DNA of 60,249 nucleotides, taken from the NCBI RefSeq assembly GCF_024733845.1, contig NZ_JANRHG010000016.1, positions 1-60,249 on the forward strand, in the 5' to 3' direction. Of the stretch, positions 49,207 through 58,579 are shown piece by piece; the stretch's first letter is position 1, and each line of letters starts with the position of its first letter. The position numbers and the translations under genes are program-made. Below the pieces are notes generated by a model. That model made no database searches. It was not told the DNA's origin and was given only the letters and a program-made list of their open reading frames with translations. Origin of the DNA: Neomoorella sulfitireducens. GTDB taxonomy: Bacteria; Bacillota; DSM-521; Neomoorellales; Neomoorellaceae.

Positions 49207-50820
49207 TTATTCTTCCGACTTCACATAAATCTTCTCGCCACTATACTTAATTTGTGGAATTCCCAAAGGAAAATCTTTATTGAGCTGCTTAAAGAAGCTC
49301 AAGATAAGCACAAGCATTGCAAAGCAGATAGGTGCCCCGGTGATGAGGGATACGGTTTGAAGCGGTTGTAATGCTTCTCTATTGAGAAGATAGAGACCGA
49401 GAGATACAGTTCCGGCTAATATGAGCCAAAACGCCATATTCCATTTCTGCGGATCTTGATCACCCTTGATCTTTTTCTCAGAAGCCGCGGCTAGTGAATA
49501 ACCGACAGCGACATGACCGGTGATATACGATAGTAGGCAGACCGCCGTGAACAAACCAATCCAGAAGTAACTTCCAGGTAAATGGTTTAATAACTCTATG
49601 ACGAGGCCACCGCGTCCCTTATCACTAAGGGTCTTCACCATATCCACAGCACCGCTAAGCTGTAGATTTAATCCGAAATTCGGCAGAATCATATAGAAAA
49701 GCATACAACCCAGGGATCCGGCAGTAAGGCCCCCAATGACAAGTTCTCGGATCGTCCGGCCTTTGGAAATTTTGGCGATGTAAAGACCGAATGGAAGCGC
49801 GTAAACAGCCCACCAGGAAAAGTAGAATATTGTCCAGTCTTGGGGGAAACCATGCTGCCCAATCACGTCTGTAGTCAAGCTCATATAGAGAAAATTCTGC
49901 AGCATTAAACCTAAAGCGTCAACAGACTGATTCAGAATGAACCAGGTTGAACCGCTTAAAAGTAAAATCCCAAGCAATATAATAACGAAGCCCCAGATAT
50001 TCAAATCGCTAAGCTTGGCCACCCCTTTCTTTAGGCCGAGCATGAGTGCAATAAGAGGAATAAAGGTCCAGAGCGCGATAACAATAACGTCAAGCAGCAC
50101 ATTTGACTTTTCCATACCAAGAAGGTACGCTATTCCATTTGAAATGGGGGGTGTACCAAGAGCTAGTGAGGTTAGAACACCGCCAAGAAGTCCAAAGATA
50201 TAAAGAAAATTGAGCACATGACCCGCGAAGCCATCCGAACGGCTTCCAAGAAGAGGTCGTGCATATTCGCTCATTTTCATGTTCTCTTTTTTCTTGGCAT
50301 AGTAGAAATAACCGATGGGAACAGCCACGGCTATATAAAATGCCCAGGCCGAGGGACCCCAATGAAACATACCGTATGTTGAGGCCCAGCGAGCCGCCTC
50401 CTGTGTTTGGGGAGCAATACCGAATGGAGGTGAGCTATAAATCCAGATCCATTCGACTGCGGCCAGGTAAAGCAGGCTTCCACCGGTTCCTGAAGTAAGA
50501 ATCATACCAAGCCACTGAAGGGTTGAAAACCGAGGCTTCTCTCCTTCCCCTCCCAATACGATGTTACCCATATCAGAGAATGCGTAATAAAGACAAAGTA
50601 TGAACATGGCCATCGTGAACACTAAAAAGAACCATCCGAGTTGATGGGTGGTAAAGGCATGAATCTTACTAAGGACATTACTGCTTGCCTTCGGGTACAT
50701 AAAGAAAAATACACCGCATAACAATGTGACCAACGTGGCAGGCCAGAAAACCGCATTGTCGATACGCATACCAGTTGACTTCGCGGAATCGCTCGTCAGA
50801 ACCTCTTTTTGCGGAATCAC
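49207..50820 (-). CDS. BCCT-family betaine/carnitine/choline transporter
   Basis: 537 residues from GTG 50820 behind AAGGAGG. About twelve helices; the family signature region is present (DWTIFYFSWWAVYALPFG, then YIAKISKGRTIREL), as is the substrate-site Trp-rich WASTYGMFHWGPSAWAFY. It imports quaternary amines or related zwitterions, as a symporter or exchanger. Paired with two FAD oxidoreductases, it may supply their substrate. Confidence 0.93.
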   Translation of the reverse strand: MIPQKEVLTSDSAKSTGMRIDNAVFWPATLVTLLCGVFFFMYPKASSNVLSKIHAFTTHQLGWFFLVFTMAMFILCLYYAFSDMGNIVLGGEGEKPRFSTLQWLGMILTSGTGGSLLYLAAVEWIWIYSSPPFGIAPQTQEAARWASTYGMFHWGPSAWAFYIAVAVPIGYFYYAKKKENMKMSEYARPLLGSRSDGFAGHVLNFLYIFGLLGGVLTSLALGTPPISNGIAYLLGMEKSNVLLDVIVIALWTFIPLIALMLGLKKGVAKLSDLNIWGFVIILLGILLLSGSTWFILNQSVDALGLMLQNFLYMSLTTDVIGQHGFPQDWTIFYFSWWAVYALPFGLYIAKISKGRTIRELVIGGLTAGSLGCMLFYMILPNFGLNLQLSGAVDMVKTLSDKGRGGLVIELLNHLPGSYFWIGLFTAVCLLSYITGHVAVGYSLAAASEKKIKGDQDPQKWNMAFWLILAGTVSLGLYLLNREALQPLQTVSLITGAPICFAMLVLILSFFKQLNKDFPLGIPQIKYSGEKIYVKSEE

Positions 50821-51087
50821 TTATTATAACCTCCTTATTATGATAGTAATTGAACAATACACTAACTCAGCTACAATCTCTTTAACAGTTGTCAATCTTA
50901 GCTACATCATATCAACCCACCTCCAATACGGTATAAAATTAACCTCTGGCATTTTCAAAGCGCTGCCAAAAGATTTGGTTGCTATCTTATGCCATTTGGG
51001 TGCCTAATAATTCACTCATATACTTTGAAGGCTGTTATTTTAAGTATATATTTGCCATTTCCAGGCAAATTCGGATTGTAAAAAATA
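50821..51087 (-). other. Intergenic region upstream of the BCCT gene
   Basis: No gene. A direct repeat AGCTACA occurs at 50869-50875 and 50900-50906, 31 bp apart (three helical turns), and TTGACA (50890-50895, minus) has no matching -10. Candidate regulator sites. Confidence 0.35.
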
Positions 51088-52350
51088 TCATCTTGCTGCT
51101 TCTACCTGTTTCACCATAGCTCGGCTGGCTTCCAGAGCCTGAAATAATAAATCGATTGGATGTATCACAGTATAACCGGTATTTTCCCCAATTTGAAGTG
51201 CACAAGTACCACAATCGGTAACTACTTTATCGGGTTGACATTCTTTTATTTCTTGGAAGAGGGAAGTACCAATTTTCAAGGAGAGGTCGTACTTCTCTGC
51301 CTTGAAGCCGTAGGTTCCGGCCATACCGCAACAGTTATTGCCCAGGACATGTAACTTGATAGCGGGAATAAGAAATAATAACTCCACCGCAGGTGTACCT
51401 ATTCCCTGCGCCCGCAAATGGCATGGCGTATGATAAGCTATCTTCATTGCAACAGGGCCAAATGCGTTTTGTTTTATATGCTCTGGTATTTGATTCAGTA
51501 TAAATTCACAGGCATCAAAGCAGTTTTTAGCTACTTCTACAGCGCCGGGTAAGTCGAAAACATCAACATAATAAGACTTAAACATTGAAGCACAGGAGGG
51601 ACAGGTAAAAACAATAGGCATTCCTTTTTCGACATAAGGCAATATACATTCTAGATTATCCCTGGCCAAGTTACGGGCAGCTTCTATATCGCCATTCAGG
51701 GAAAGAGGCAACCCGCAGCATTTCTGTTTCGGCACAATTACCTCGTAGCCGACATTTTCCAGGACCTGGACCAGGTGCCGGCCCAGGTCGGGCCGGTTGA
51801 AGTTGGCATAACAGCCGTGAAAAAAAACGACTTTCCTGGTTACAGCAACCTGCTTTTGCAGGGCGCTGGCATGCCTGGCATACCACCGGCGAAAGGTAAC
51901 GGGAGCATAAGCAGGAAAGCTTCTTGCTGCTGCAATGCCGATAACCCTTTCGGCAACCCGGCGTGTCATTTTTTGTTTCAAGGTCCAGTTGACCACGGAG
52001 GGCCATAAAGATATTATCTTCCCGATTCTATCCGGGCGGCTGAGGACGCTGTTGCGAATAATAGAAACCCTGGAACTGCGGCCCTGCCAGCGCTGTTTCA
52101 GAATCAAGGTGGCCGGTTTGATACCGCTGGGACAGACCAGGTTGCAGGTCCGGCAATCGGTGCATAAATCCAGGGTTCCCACGGCAGCCGGGCCTTTTTC
52201 CTGCAGGTGCACCAAACGGGCCCCATTTGCTCCGGCCATTTTGGGGCCGGGAAAGGAAGGTTCTACCTGCAGGACAGGACAAAAACTCTCGCACAAGGTA
52301 CACTTCTGGCAGGCTTCAAATTCCTGCGCATGAATAGCAGCCACATTCAT
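51088..52350 (-). CDS. glpC: Anaerobic glycerol-3-phosphate dehydrogenase subunit C
   Basis: 420 residues from ATG 52350 (AAGGAG 9 nt upstream), overlapping glpB by 35 nt. Two [4Fe-4S] sites (CQKCTLCESFCPVL and CTDCRTCNLVCPSG) are followed by two Cys-rich CCG domains (KQKCCGLPLSLNG; NNCCGMAG) of the GlpC/HdrB type. It links GlpAB to the membrane electron carrier. Confidence 0.93.
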   Translation of the reverse strand: MNVAAIHAQEFEACQKCTLCESFCPVLQVEPSFPGPKMAGANGARLVHLQEKGPAAVGTLDLCTDCRTCNLVCPSGIKPATLILKQRWQGRSSRVSIIRNSVLSRPDRIGKIISLWPSVVNWTLKQKMTRRVAERVIGIAAARSFPAYAPVTFRRWYARHASALQKQVAVTRKVVFFHGCYANFNRPDLGRHLVQVLENVGYEVIVPKQKCCGLPLSLNGDIEAARNLARDNLECILPYVEKGMPIVFTCPSCASMFKSYYVDVFDLPGAVEVAKNCFDACEFILNQIPEHIKQNAFGPVAMKIAYHTPCHLRAQGIGTPAVELLFLIPAIKLHVLGNNCCGMAGTYGFKAEKYDLSLKIGTSLFQEIKECQPDKVVTDCGTCALQIGENTGYTVIHPIDLLFQALEASRAMVKQVEAAR

Positions 52351-53629
52351 GCCCGGTTTCTCCTTCAAGAGTGGTGCTTATCTTCATGGCCGTCGCCAGG
52401 GCAATCCCGTTACCGCAACCTTCATAGTAAGGATTATACCCTCCCAGGATGCGGCCGCAAGCGAGGAGGTTGCTAAATCCCTGGACGCGAAGATTGTCAT
52501 CTACGGCCACGCCCGCATTATAAACAAAAGATTGATAATTCAGCCGGAAAGCACCGGTTAACGGGCTGTAGCACAGGGGTTCGCAAAGCTGGCCGTTAAC
52601 TTCAATCAGTCCACCGCCGATTAGCCCGCCGGTGGCCAGGATAAAATACCTGGCCCGGTATCGTATAATTTTCCCTTCGCTGGCCACATCTATATATTTT
52701 ACCTCCCCACCGGCGGCACCGGCCGATAAGGCCTGGCAGTTGAGATTCACAGGTACTTTCCTGGTGTCAAGGACTGATTTCAAAGAGTTGAACAATCTTG
52801 CGCCGGCTACAGAGGGGGGAAGGACAGGTACTTCAAACACTTCCATGCCCAGGTGCTTACGAAGAGCTTGCCAGGAAGCAAAGTGTTTTTTCAAGCCCAG
52901 GACCGCCGGCACAAGGACTACTTCAGGCTTTTCCCGCCAGGGAATAGCTTCCTTCAGGCTTTTAATAAGTATCTCTCTCTGCTCCTCATCATCAAACTCC
53001 CTGGCGATAGTCAGGCTTTTAACATTGCCGGACTGGTAACTGCCTTTTCTTTGCGGCAAACTGGCCAACGCCCAAGTTATTTTTGTTCCCGGAAACAGCC
53101 CAGCCAGGTTGCTCTGCACCAGGGAAGGGTTAAAATCCAAAAGTCCATCAAAAGAAATGACAGCTACGGACTTTTTCTTCAAGGTTTCCGTCGTGGCAGC
53201 AGACGCTGGCAAAAGATGGGTCTGCTTGAGAGTTCCCAAGGGGGTTAACGCCCGCGTATTAGCTGTTTGACAGGGAGTTATATATTTCAGGCCAATAGAG
53301 CTGAGAAGTTCGGCCAGATAATTCTCGGCCGCAGCCAGGGCTTCCCAGCCCGTCCGGCCGTAAGGGTGGTCCGGCCAGTGGGTTTTAAACTGTGAAAGGG
53401 TTGCTTTTAAGTCCTCTACCGGTTCGCCGGCCGGTGTCCGCCGGAGCACATCAATAAAACCGGTACTGGCGACGACAACCCCTGCCCCCTTAGCGATAAC
53501 TGCTACCCGCATCCCCATTTTACTTAACAGAGCTGCTGTGAACAGCCCCGCCAGGCCAGCGCCCACTACGACTATATCAAAGGTACGTTCATAGGCCGGC
53601 ACCTGGACTGACTCTTTAAGCAAGGGCAA
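52316..53629 (-). CDS. glpB: Anaerobic glycerol-3-phosphate dehydrogenase subunit B
   Basis: 437 residues from TTG 53629, overlapping glpA by 14 nt. FDIVVVGAGLAGLFTAALL flavin-binding fold, then GVVVASTGFIDVL, RYFILATGGLIGGGL and NLLACGRILGGYNPYYEGCGNG, as in GlpB. It passes electrons between GlpA flavin and GlpC. The order HAD-glpA-glpB-glpC is all translationally coupled. Confidence 0.92.
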   Translation of the reverse strand: MPLLKESVQVPAYERTFDIVVVGAGLAGLFTAALLSKMGMRVAVIAKGAGVVVASTGFIDVLRRTPAGEPVEDLKATLSQFKTHWPDHPYGRTGWEALAAAENYLAELLSSIGLKYITPCQTANTRALTPLGTLKQTHLLPASAATTETLKKKSVAVISFDGLLDFNPSLVQSNLAGLFPGTKITWALASLPQRKGSYQSGNVKSLTIAREFDDEEQREILIKSLKEAIPWREKPEVVLVPAVLGLKKHFASWQALRKHLGMEVFEVPVLPPSVAGARLFNSLKSVLDTRKVPVNLNCQALSAGAAGGEVKYIDVASEGKIIRYRARYFILATGGLIGGGLIEVNGQLCEPLCYSPLTGAFRLNYQSFVYNAGVAVDDNLRVQGFSNLLACGRILGGYNPYYEGCGNGIALATAMKISTTLEGETGHECGCYSCAGI

Positions 53630-55211
53630 ACCCCCTCCCCTGATCCCGTTGTAAGGCTAAATCTAAACCCATAATGTAAGTATAAAGGGCATGGGCGAAC
53701 TCCGTTTCCCGGAACTGCTCTTGAGCCAATGCCGGCATCATCCCTTGCCAACGCTCATGGATAAAGTCGATTAGCATGACTACAGCCTTTCCCGGGGGGA
53801 TAAACCCGCTTTCGTTTAATGTCCCAAGGACGCGGTAAGCACAGAAGGCCCCCTGGCAGGTTCCCATGCCGAAACGGGATCGCTTGCGCAAGTCATCCAG
53901 GGTAAAAAACTCCAGTTCCCCGGCGGCATTTAAAACTTCGCCGGCGGTTACCATTTCGCATTCGCATACTCTCCGGGAATTAGCTTGCTGTCCCTCCCTG
54001 CGTTGGGCCGGCGCCCCCGCCTTTACAGCCCAAAGTTTTCTGCTTTCTTCAGGCGGCGGCACCGGCGTACCAGACGTTGCCGAGGGCTTGCTCATACCAA
54101 GGATTGCCGCCGCTACATCGGCTGTTTTCTCAGCCATTAACCTGAAGGTGGTAAACTTGCCGCCTACCACGGATACCAGGCCGCTAACTCCATCAGAGCG
54201 CTGGTGATTGATAATTGCAAAACCCCGGGATAAATTGCGCGTGTCATATTGCCCGCCATCGTTGTCGGTGGTCAGCAAGGGCCTCACCCCGGCAAAGGCT
54301 CTAAGAAGACGAAAACTTTTTAAGTCAGGAAAGAGTTCGCTGCCAATAGTTAATAACTTTTCCACTTCATGGCGTGCTACTATCTTCCTGTCGGGCTCGC
54401 TGGTAGAGCCTGAGGTGGTGCCAAAAATTGAAATATTATGTGATGGTACTAGAATATCGCCATCTCCCGGTTCCCGCAGGCGGTTGATGACACAGTTACT
54501 GAGACGGGAATTGAAAACTAGTAATACACCCCTGTCGGGTAAGATTTCTACGCGGCAATTGGCCATCCGTGCTACAATGCCCGCCCAGGAACCGGTAGCG
54601 TTGATTACTAGAGATGCGGTAATTATCTGCTCTTCCCCGGAAAGGGTATTACGTGTTTTAACCCCCACGATGGAATTGCTGCTATCAAACACAAAACCAG
54701 TTGCGGCTGTTCTTGTTTTTATTTCTGCTCCCAAAGATCGAGAAGCAAGTGCTAGACCCCTGACGATTTGGTACACTTCAATGGCCGCATCATCCACCTG
54801 GTAGGCTTCCGCAATATTACTGTTTAGAAACGGGCACTTTTTATAAACTGTAGCTAGCTCTTGTGGTTCGACCTTTATACCTGCATCTTTACAACCTTTA
54901 AGCCACTTTTGGGTATATTCCGGACTATCCCCTGCCAGCCTGACAAATAACCCTCCACAGGGATCAATGGCCCAGGGGGCTATCTTTTTTAAAATCATGT
55001 TTTCTTGAGCGCATTCTGTTGCTGCTTCCCGATCCTCTACGGCGTACCTCCCACCGCTATGGAGAAGGCCATGGTTACGTCCAGAGGCTCCATTACCAAG
55101 GTCCTCTTTTTCAATAAGGGTGCATTTAATACCCCTGAGGGATAAGTCCCAGAGTATCCCTGTCCCCGTAATGCCCCCGCCAATAATTACTACCGTAGTT
55201 TCACTCCTCAT
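53616..55211 (-). CDS. glpA: Anaerobic glycerol-3-phosphate dehydrogenase subunit A
   Basis: 531 residues from ATG 55211 (AAAGGG 8 nt upstream), overlapping the HAD gene by 11 nt. TTVVIIGGGITGTGILWDL and GNGASGRNHGLLHSGGRYA bind FAD; VVGGKFTTFR is typical of glycerol-3-phosphate dehydrogenases. A C-terminal BFD-type [2Fe-2S] domain has CECE and GTCQGAFC. Oxidises glycerol-3-phosphate to dihydroxyacetone phosphate. Confidence 0.95.
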   Translation of the reverse strand: MRSETTVVIIGGGITGTGILWDLSLRGIKCTLIEKEDLGNGASGRNHGLLHSGGRYAVEDREAATECAQENMILKKIAPWAIDPCGGLFVRLAGDSPEYTQKWLKGCKDAGIKVEPQELATVYKKCPFLNSNIAEAYQVDDAAIEVYQIVRGLALASRSLGAEIKTRTAATGFVFDSSNSIVGVKTRNTLSGEEQIITASLVINATGSWAGIVARMANCRVEILPDRGVLLVFNSRLSNCVINRLREPGDGDILVPSHNISIFGTTSGSTSEPDRKIVARHEVEKLLTIGSELFPDLKSFRLLRAFAGVRPLLTTDNDGGQYDTRNLSRGFAIINHQRSDGVSGLVSVVGGKFTTFRLMAEKTADVAAAILGMSKPSATSGTPVPPPEESRKLWAVKAGAPAQRREGQQANSRRVCECEMVTAGEVLNAAGELEFFTLDDLRKRSRFGMGTCQGAFCAYRVLGTLNESGFIPPGKAVVMLIDFIHERWQGMMPALAQEQFRETEFAHALYTYIMGLDLALQRDQGRGFALA

Positions 55212-55992
55212 AAATTTCACCCTTTAGTAAATCGGCCAGGGTTTCCAAAATATAATCAGGTTGGATCTCAGAATGTTCCAGGTCTTCACGCCTGGTTACG
55301 CCCGTCAATGTTAAAGCAGTTTTTATTCCCACCATTTTCCCCATCTTAATATCTGTTTCCAGCCGATCACCGACCATTAATACATCTTCTTTAGGTAACC
55401 CCATTCTATTTAAGGCCGCCGTTACTGTCCACGGCGAAGGTTTACCAACAATTTCTTCGCATTTCTTTCCGGTCACCGCTTCTACAGCAGCGATCATTCC
55501 TGCTGCATCCGGCACTACTCCTCCCGGAACTGGGCAGGTACGGTCTGGATGAGTGGCCACCAGTCGTGCCCCATTACAAATGGCCTGCATCGCATCATTT
55601 AGCTTTTTATAATTAAATTCACGATCCCAGGAAACGACTACATATTCTGCTTCAAGAGGATTATCTGTTATTATACATCCAGCATTTATAAGTTCGTCAG
55701 CAAGAGGCTTCTCGCCTATCAGGTAAATACGTAAACCTTCTTTTATTCCTTTTAAATACTGTGCCATTACTATAGAAGAGTTGATTATATTTTCCTTTTT
55801 GACCGGGATACCCATAGCATTTAATTTTTCTTGATATTTTGTCACCGGTTCAATTGGTTTGTTAGAAAGAAATACGCAACGACAACCCTGTTTCATAAGT
55901 TCACGAATCGTTTCCGCCGCCCCCGGTAGAGGGTAGTCGCCCAGGTAAACAGTCCCATCAAGATCAAATAAATAGCCACCAAATATTTTCAT
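55201..55992 (-). CDS. HAD-IIA (NagD/AraL-like) phosphatase
   Basis: 263 residues; first gene of the glp operon. Motif I LFDLDGTVYLGDYPL, motif II FLSNKP, cap region around 85-180, Lys in VGKPSPWTV and motif IV VGDRLETDIKMG. The family cleaves small phosphates (phosphoglycolate, glycerol phosphate, p-Ser analogues). In this operon it may detoxify or recycle glycerol phosphates or dihydroxyacetone phosphate by-products; inference only. Confidence 0.88.
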   Translation of the reverse strand: MKIFGGYLFDLDGTVYLGDYPLPGAAETIRELMKQGCRCVFLSNKPIEPVTKYQEKLNAMGIPVKKENIINSSIVMAQYLKGIKEGLRIYLIGEKPLADELINAGCIITDNPLEAEYVVVSWDREFNYKKLNDAMQAICNGARLVATHPDRTCPVPGGVVPDAAGMIAAVEAVTGKKCEEIVGKPSPWTVTAALNRMGLPKEDVLMVGDRLETDIKMGKMVGIKTALTLTGVTRREDLEHSEIQPDYILETLADLLKGEIYEE

Positions 55993-56021
55993 TCTTGATT
56001 TCTCCTGTATGCTTCAAATCT

Positions 56022-56073
56022 CCAAAAAGAAAAGCTCCAACCAAGAGTGTATTACACAACTCTTGATGGAGCT
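56022..56073 (-). terminator. Leader terminator of the glp operon, GlpP antitermination target
   Basis: On the minus strand AGCTCCATCAAGAGT and ACTCTTGGTTGGAGCT form a long stem (56033-56073) followed by TTTTCTTTTT, 30 nt before the HAD gene start and downstream of its promoter. An intrinsic terminator in the leader of a glp operon is the known site of GlpP action. Confidence 0.85.
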
Positions 56074-56115
56074 TCTCGTCCTCTCTGCTCCATGCTTTTT
56101 AAATTTTCTACTAAT

Positions 56116-56144
56116 AGTATATCGTTTCATGGATAGAATGTCAA
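56116..56144 (-). promoter_or_regulatory. Sigma-A promoter of the HAD-glpABC operon
   Basis: TTGACA (56139-56144) and TATACT (56116-56121) with exactly 17 nt between them, close to consensus. Transcription from it must cross the terminator at 56022-56073. Confidence 0.88.
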
Positions 56145-56190
56145 TAGTTTAATAAACCTTTCTTCATGAACTCAAAAACTCAAGCTCCGC

Positions 56191-57363
56191 CTATTTCCCC
56201 AGCACCTCCAGCGCCTTCTGCAGCTGGACATCCCGCTCCGGGTCCGGGGCGGCGGCCAGGACCTGCTGTTCCAGCTGGGGGTCCATGGTGACGACATAAT
56301 CAGGGTTAATGCCCTTTTTATGGATATCGTGTTTTCCCGGTGTTAGATACTTGTGGGTAGTGATTTTCACAGCCGTCCCCCCCGGTAAGGGGTAAATCGT
56401 CTGGACGATGCCTTTGCCAAAAGTCGTCTCGCCCACCAGGATGCCGCTGCCGGTATCCTTGATGGCCCCGGCCACAATTTCCGCCGCGCTGGCGCTTCCC
56501 CTGTTTACCAGTACCACCAGAGGCAAGGGGTGCGCATAACCCCGGGCCATCAGGGCTTCTGTGTTTTTCTGGTCGGCGATGTAAACCACCGGCCCTTGAG
56601 CCACAAAATAACTGGCCACATCGACGGCCGCAGGCAGCGCGCCGCCGGGGTTATTGCGCAGATCGAGGATCAATTTCTGCATCCCCTGCCGGCGCAATTC
56701 TTCCAGTTGCCGGCCCAAATCCCCGGCCGTCTGTTCGTTGAACATAGTCAGGCTGATATACCCGATGCCGGGATAACCGGGAAGCATTTTGCCGTCTACC
56801 GTCGGTACCTTGATAACCTCCCTGGTGAGGGTTACTTTGCGAAGATTGCTCTCGCCTGCAGGCAGGATTGTCAACTCGACCACGGTCCCCGGCTGCCCCT
56901 GCATCAGGCCGGCAGCAGTCTCCAGGTCCATGCCGGTGGTATCCCGGCCGTCGATGGCCACAATATAATCCCTGCTTTTTATCCCCGCTCGCTGGGCCGG
57001 CGTACCCTTAAAGGGAGAGACAACCATCAACCTTTTGTCTTTTTCGTCCAGGGTGATAAGCAGGCCGACGCCGCCGTAACTGCCGCTAACACTCTCCTGG
57101 AGTTGCCGGTAGGTTTCGGAATCTAAATATGTAGAGTAAGGGTCATCAAGGGCATCAACCATGCCCCTGATGGCCCCTTCCATAAGCTTGTCCGTGTTTA
57201 CAGGTTCCAGGGCTTGAAAGCGCAACAGGGTATAGGTCTTAAGCAGCTGCTGCACTTCCTGATAGTGGGTGGCTACTCCCAATCCCAGAGTCAGGGTAGT
57301 GAGGATACATAGAGTAATTAACCCGTTTTTAACCTGCCGCCATATCCTTGGCAAGCCAACCAC
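56191..57363 (-). CDS. S41-family C-terminal processing peptidase (CtpA-like)
   Basis: 390 residues from GTG 57363. One N-terminal membrane anchor (residues 12-30), a PDZ domain (SGSYGGVGLLITLDEKDKRL; VVSPFKGTPAQRAGIKSRDY) and the tail-specific protease core: LRNNPGGALPAAVDVASYF, catalytic Ser in NRGSASAAEIVAGA and Lys in GETTFGKGIVQT. Acts outside the membrane; in this cluster it likely processes division or sporulation proteins. Confidence 0.95.
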   Translation of the reverse strand: MVGLPRIWRQVKNGLITLCILTTLTLGLGVATHYQEVQQLLKTYTLLRFQALEPVNTDKLMEGAIRGMVDALDDPYSTYLDSETYRQLQESVSGSYGGVGLLITLDEKDKRLMVVSPFKGTPAQRAGIKSRDYIVAIDGRDTTGMDLETAAGLMQGQPGTVVELTILPAGESNLRKVTLTREVIKVPTVDGKMLPGYPGIGYISLTMFNEQTAGDLGRQLEELRRQGMQKLILDLRNNPGGALPAAVDVASYFVAQGPVVYIADQKNTEALMARGYAHPLPLVVLVNRGSASAAEIVAGAIKDTGSGILVGETTFGKGIVQTIYPLPGGTAVKITTHKYLTPGKHDIHKKGINPDYVVTMDPQLEQQVLAAAPDPERDVQLQKALEVLGK

Positions 57364-57420
57364 CGCCTGCGTTCAACTTCACCATTATCCTTATCCAATT
57401 ATATGTAGAAAGGGTAAGGA

Positions 57421-58554
57421 TTAGTAATAATTCATTGGGTTGGTGGGCTCGCCCTGGAGGAGGACCATAAAGTGGAGATGGGGACCTGTACTCCAGCCCG
57501 TTGAGCCTACCCGGCCAATCACCTGTCCCTTTTTTACCTCTTGACCATCCCGGACCAGGATCGCCGAAAGGTGGGCGTACATGGTGGACAACCCGCCGCC
57601 GTGGTCAATAACAATGTGATTGCCATATCCTCCCAGATAGCCGGTAGAAATTACCTGGCCATCTAACGGGGCAATGATTTCCGTACCCGTGGGGGCCGGT
57701 AGATCAATACCGTCATGGAAGCGCCTGGTCTTCAGCAGGGGATGGATACGCCAGCCATAATCGGAAGAAATAGAAGTATAACCCGGCAGGGGCCAGAGCA
57801 TGCCCTTGGTTCCTTCCGGTCCCAGCTGGCGATTGCTCTTGGCCTGCTCGGCCCGGATTTTGGCGGCAATCTGGCGCGCCAGGGCCTCCATTTCATCCAG
57901 GGCGGCGGCGACACGCTTCTTCTCTGCCTCGACCTGGGCCAGGAGCTGGCGCCGGCTCTCCTGGCGGGAAGCCAGCTGCACCCGCTCACCGTCGACCTGG
58001 CGCCGGAGCTGGGCAATCTTATCCCGCTCGGCTTCCAGCCGTGCTTTCTGGGCAGCAATTCTTTCTTTTTCCGCCTTGATCTCCTGGACGAGCTTCATAT
58101 CGCCTTCGGCAATCTTGGTCAGAAGTTCCATGCGCACCAGGAAATCTTCGAGGCTGGTAGACTGCAAAAGGACTTCCAGGTAATTCACCTGGCCCACCTG
58201 GTAAATATCCTTAAGGCGTGTCCGCAGGATATCCACGCGTTTTTCCTGGGCCGCTTCAGCCTCCTGGAGTTCCGCCGTCACCTTACGGACGTTTTCCTGG
58301 GCAATTTCCAGTTCCCGGTCCAGCCTGGCGATATCTTCTTCTTTTTCCTTGATTTCCTGTTCCAGCTGCTCTAGCTGTCGCAATAGGGCTTGCCCTTCAT
58401 CGTTTTTCTGCTTCAGGAGCTTCTGCTGTTCCTCAATATTCTGCTGGATTTGCTGTTGTTGCTTTTGCAGTTCATCCAGAGTAGCGCCATGGGCCGGCAG
58501 GATACCCAGGGAAAAAACCGCCAGCAATAACCAGGCTAGAACTTTACCGCGCAC
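57421..58554 (-). CDS. EnvC-like M23 metallopeptidase with coiled coil
   Basis: 377 residues from GTG 58554 (GGGAGGTGA 4 nt upstream), giving a clean signal peptide ([19 protein letters not shown]). Two long coiled coils (about 25-110 and 155-235) precede an M23 domain with HxxxD ([10 protein letters not shown]) and HxH (GPHLHFMV). Both metal-site motifs are intact, so it may cut peptidoglycan itself. FtsEX-coupled hydrolases have this form, and ftsX is 25 nt upstream. Confidence 0.94.
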   Translation of the reverse strand: MRGKVLAWLLLAVFSLGILPAHGATLDELQKQQQQIQQNIEEQQKLLKQKNDEGQALLRQLEQLEQEIKEKEEDIARLDRELEIAQENVRKVTAELQEAEAAQEKRVDILRTRLKDIYQVGQVNYLEVLLQSTSLEDFLVRMELLTKIAEGDMKLVQEIKAEKERIAAQKARLEAERDKIAQLRRQVDGERVQLASRQESRRQLLAQVEAEKKRVAAALDEMEALARQIAAKIRAEQAKSNRQLGPEGTKGMLWPLPGYTSISSDYGWRIHPLLKTRRFHDGIDLPAPTGTEIIAPLDGQVISTGYLGGYGNHIVIDHGGGLSTMYAHLSAILVRDGQEVKKGQVIGRVGSTGWSTGPHLHFMVLLQGEPTNPMNYY

Positions 58555-58579
58555 TGCTTCACCTCCCATCTATCTCATA

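Noticed and set aside
50960-50985. Second sigma-54-like site (TGGCATAAGATAGCA) upstream of the BCCT gene, minus strand
   Set aside because: The GG-to-GC distance is one base short of the strict spacing and the TT of the -12 element is missing.
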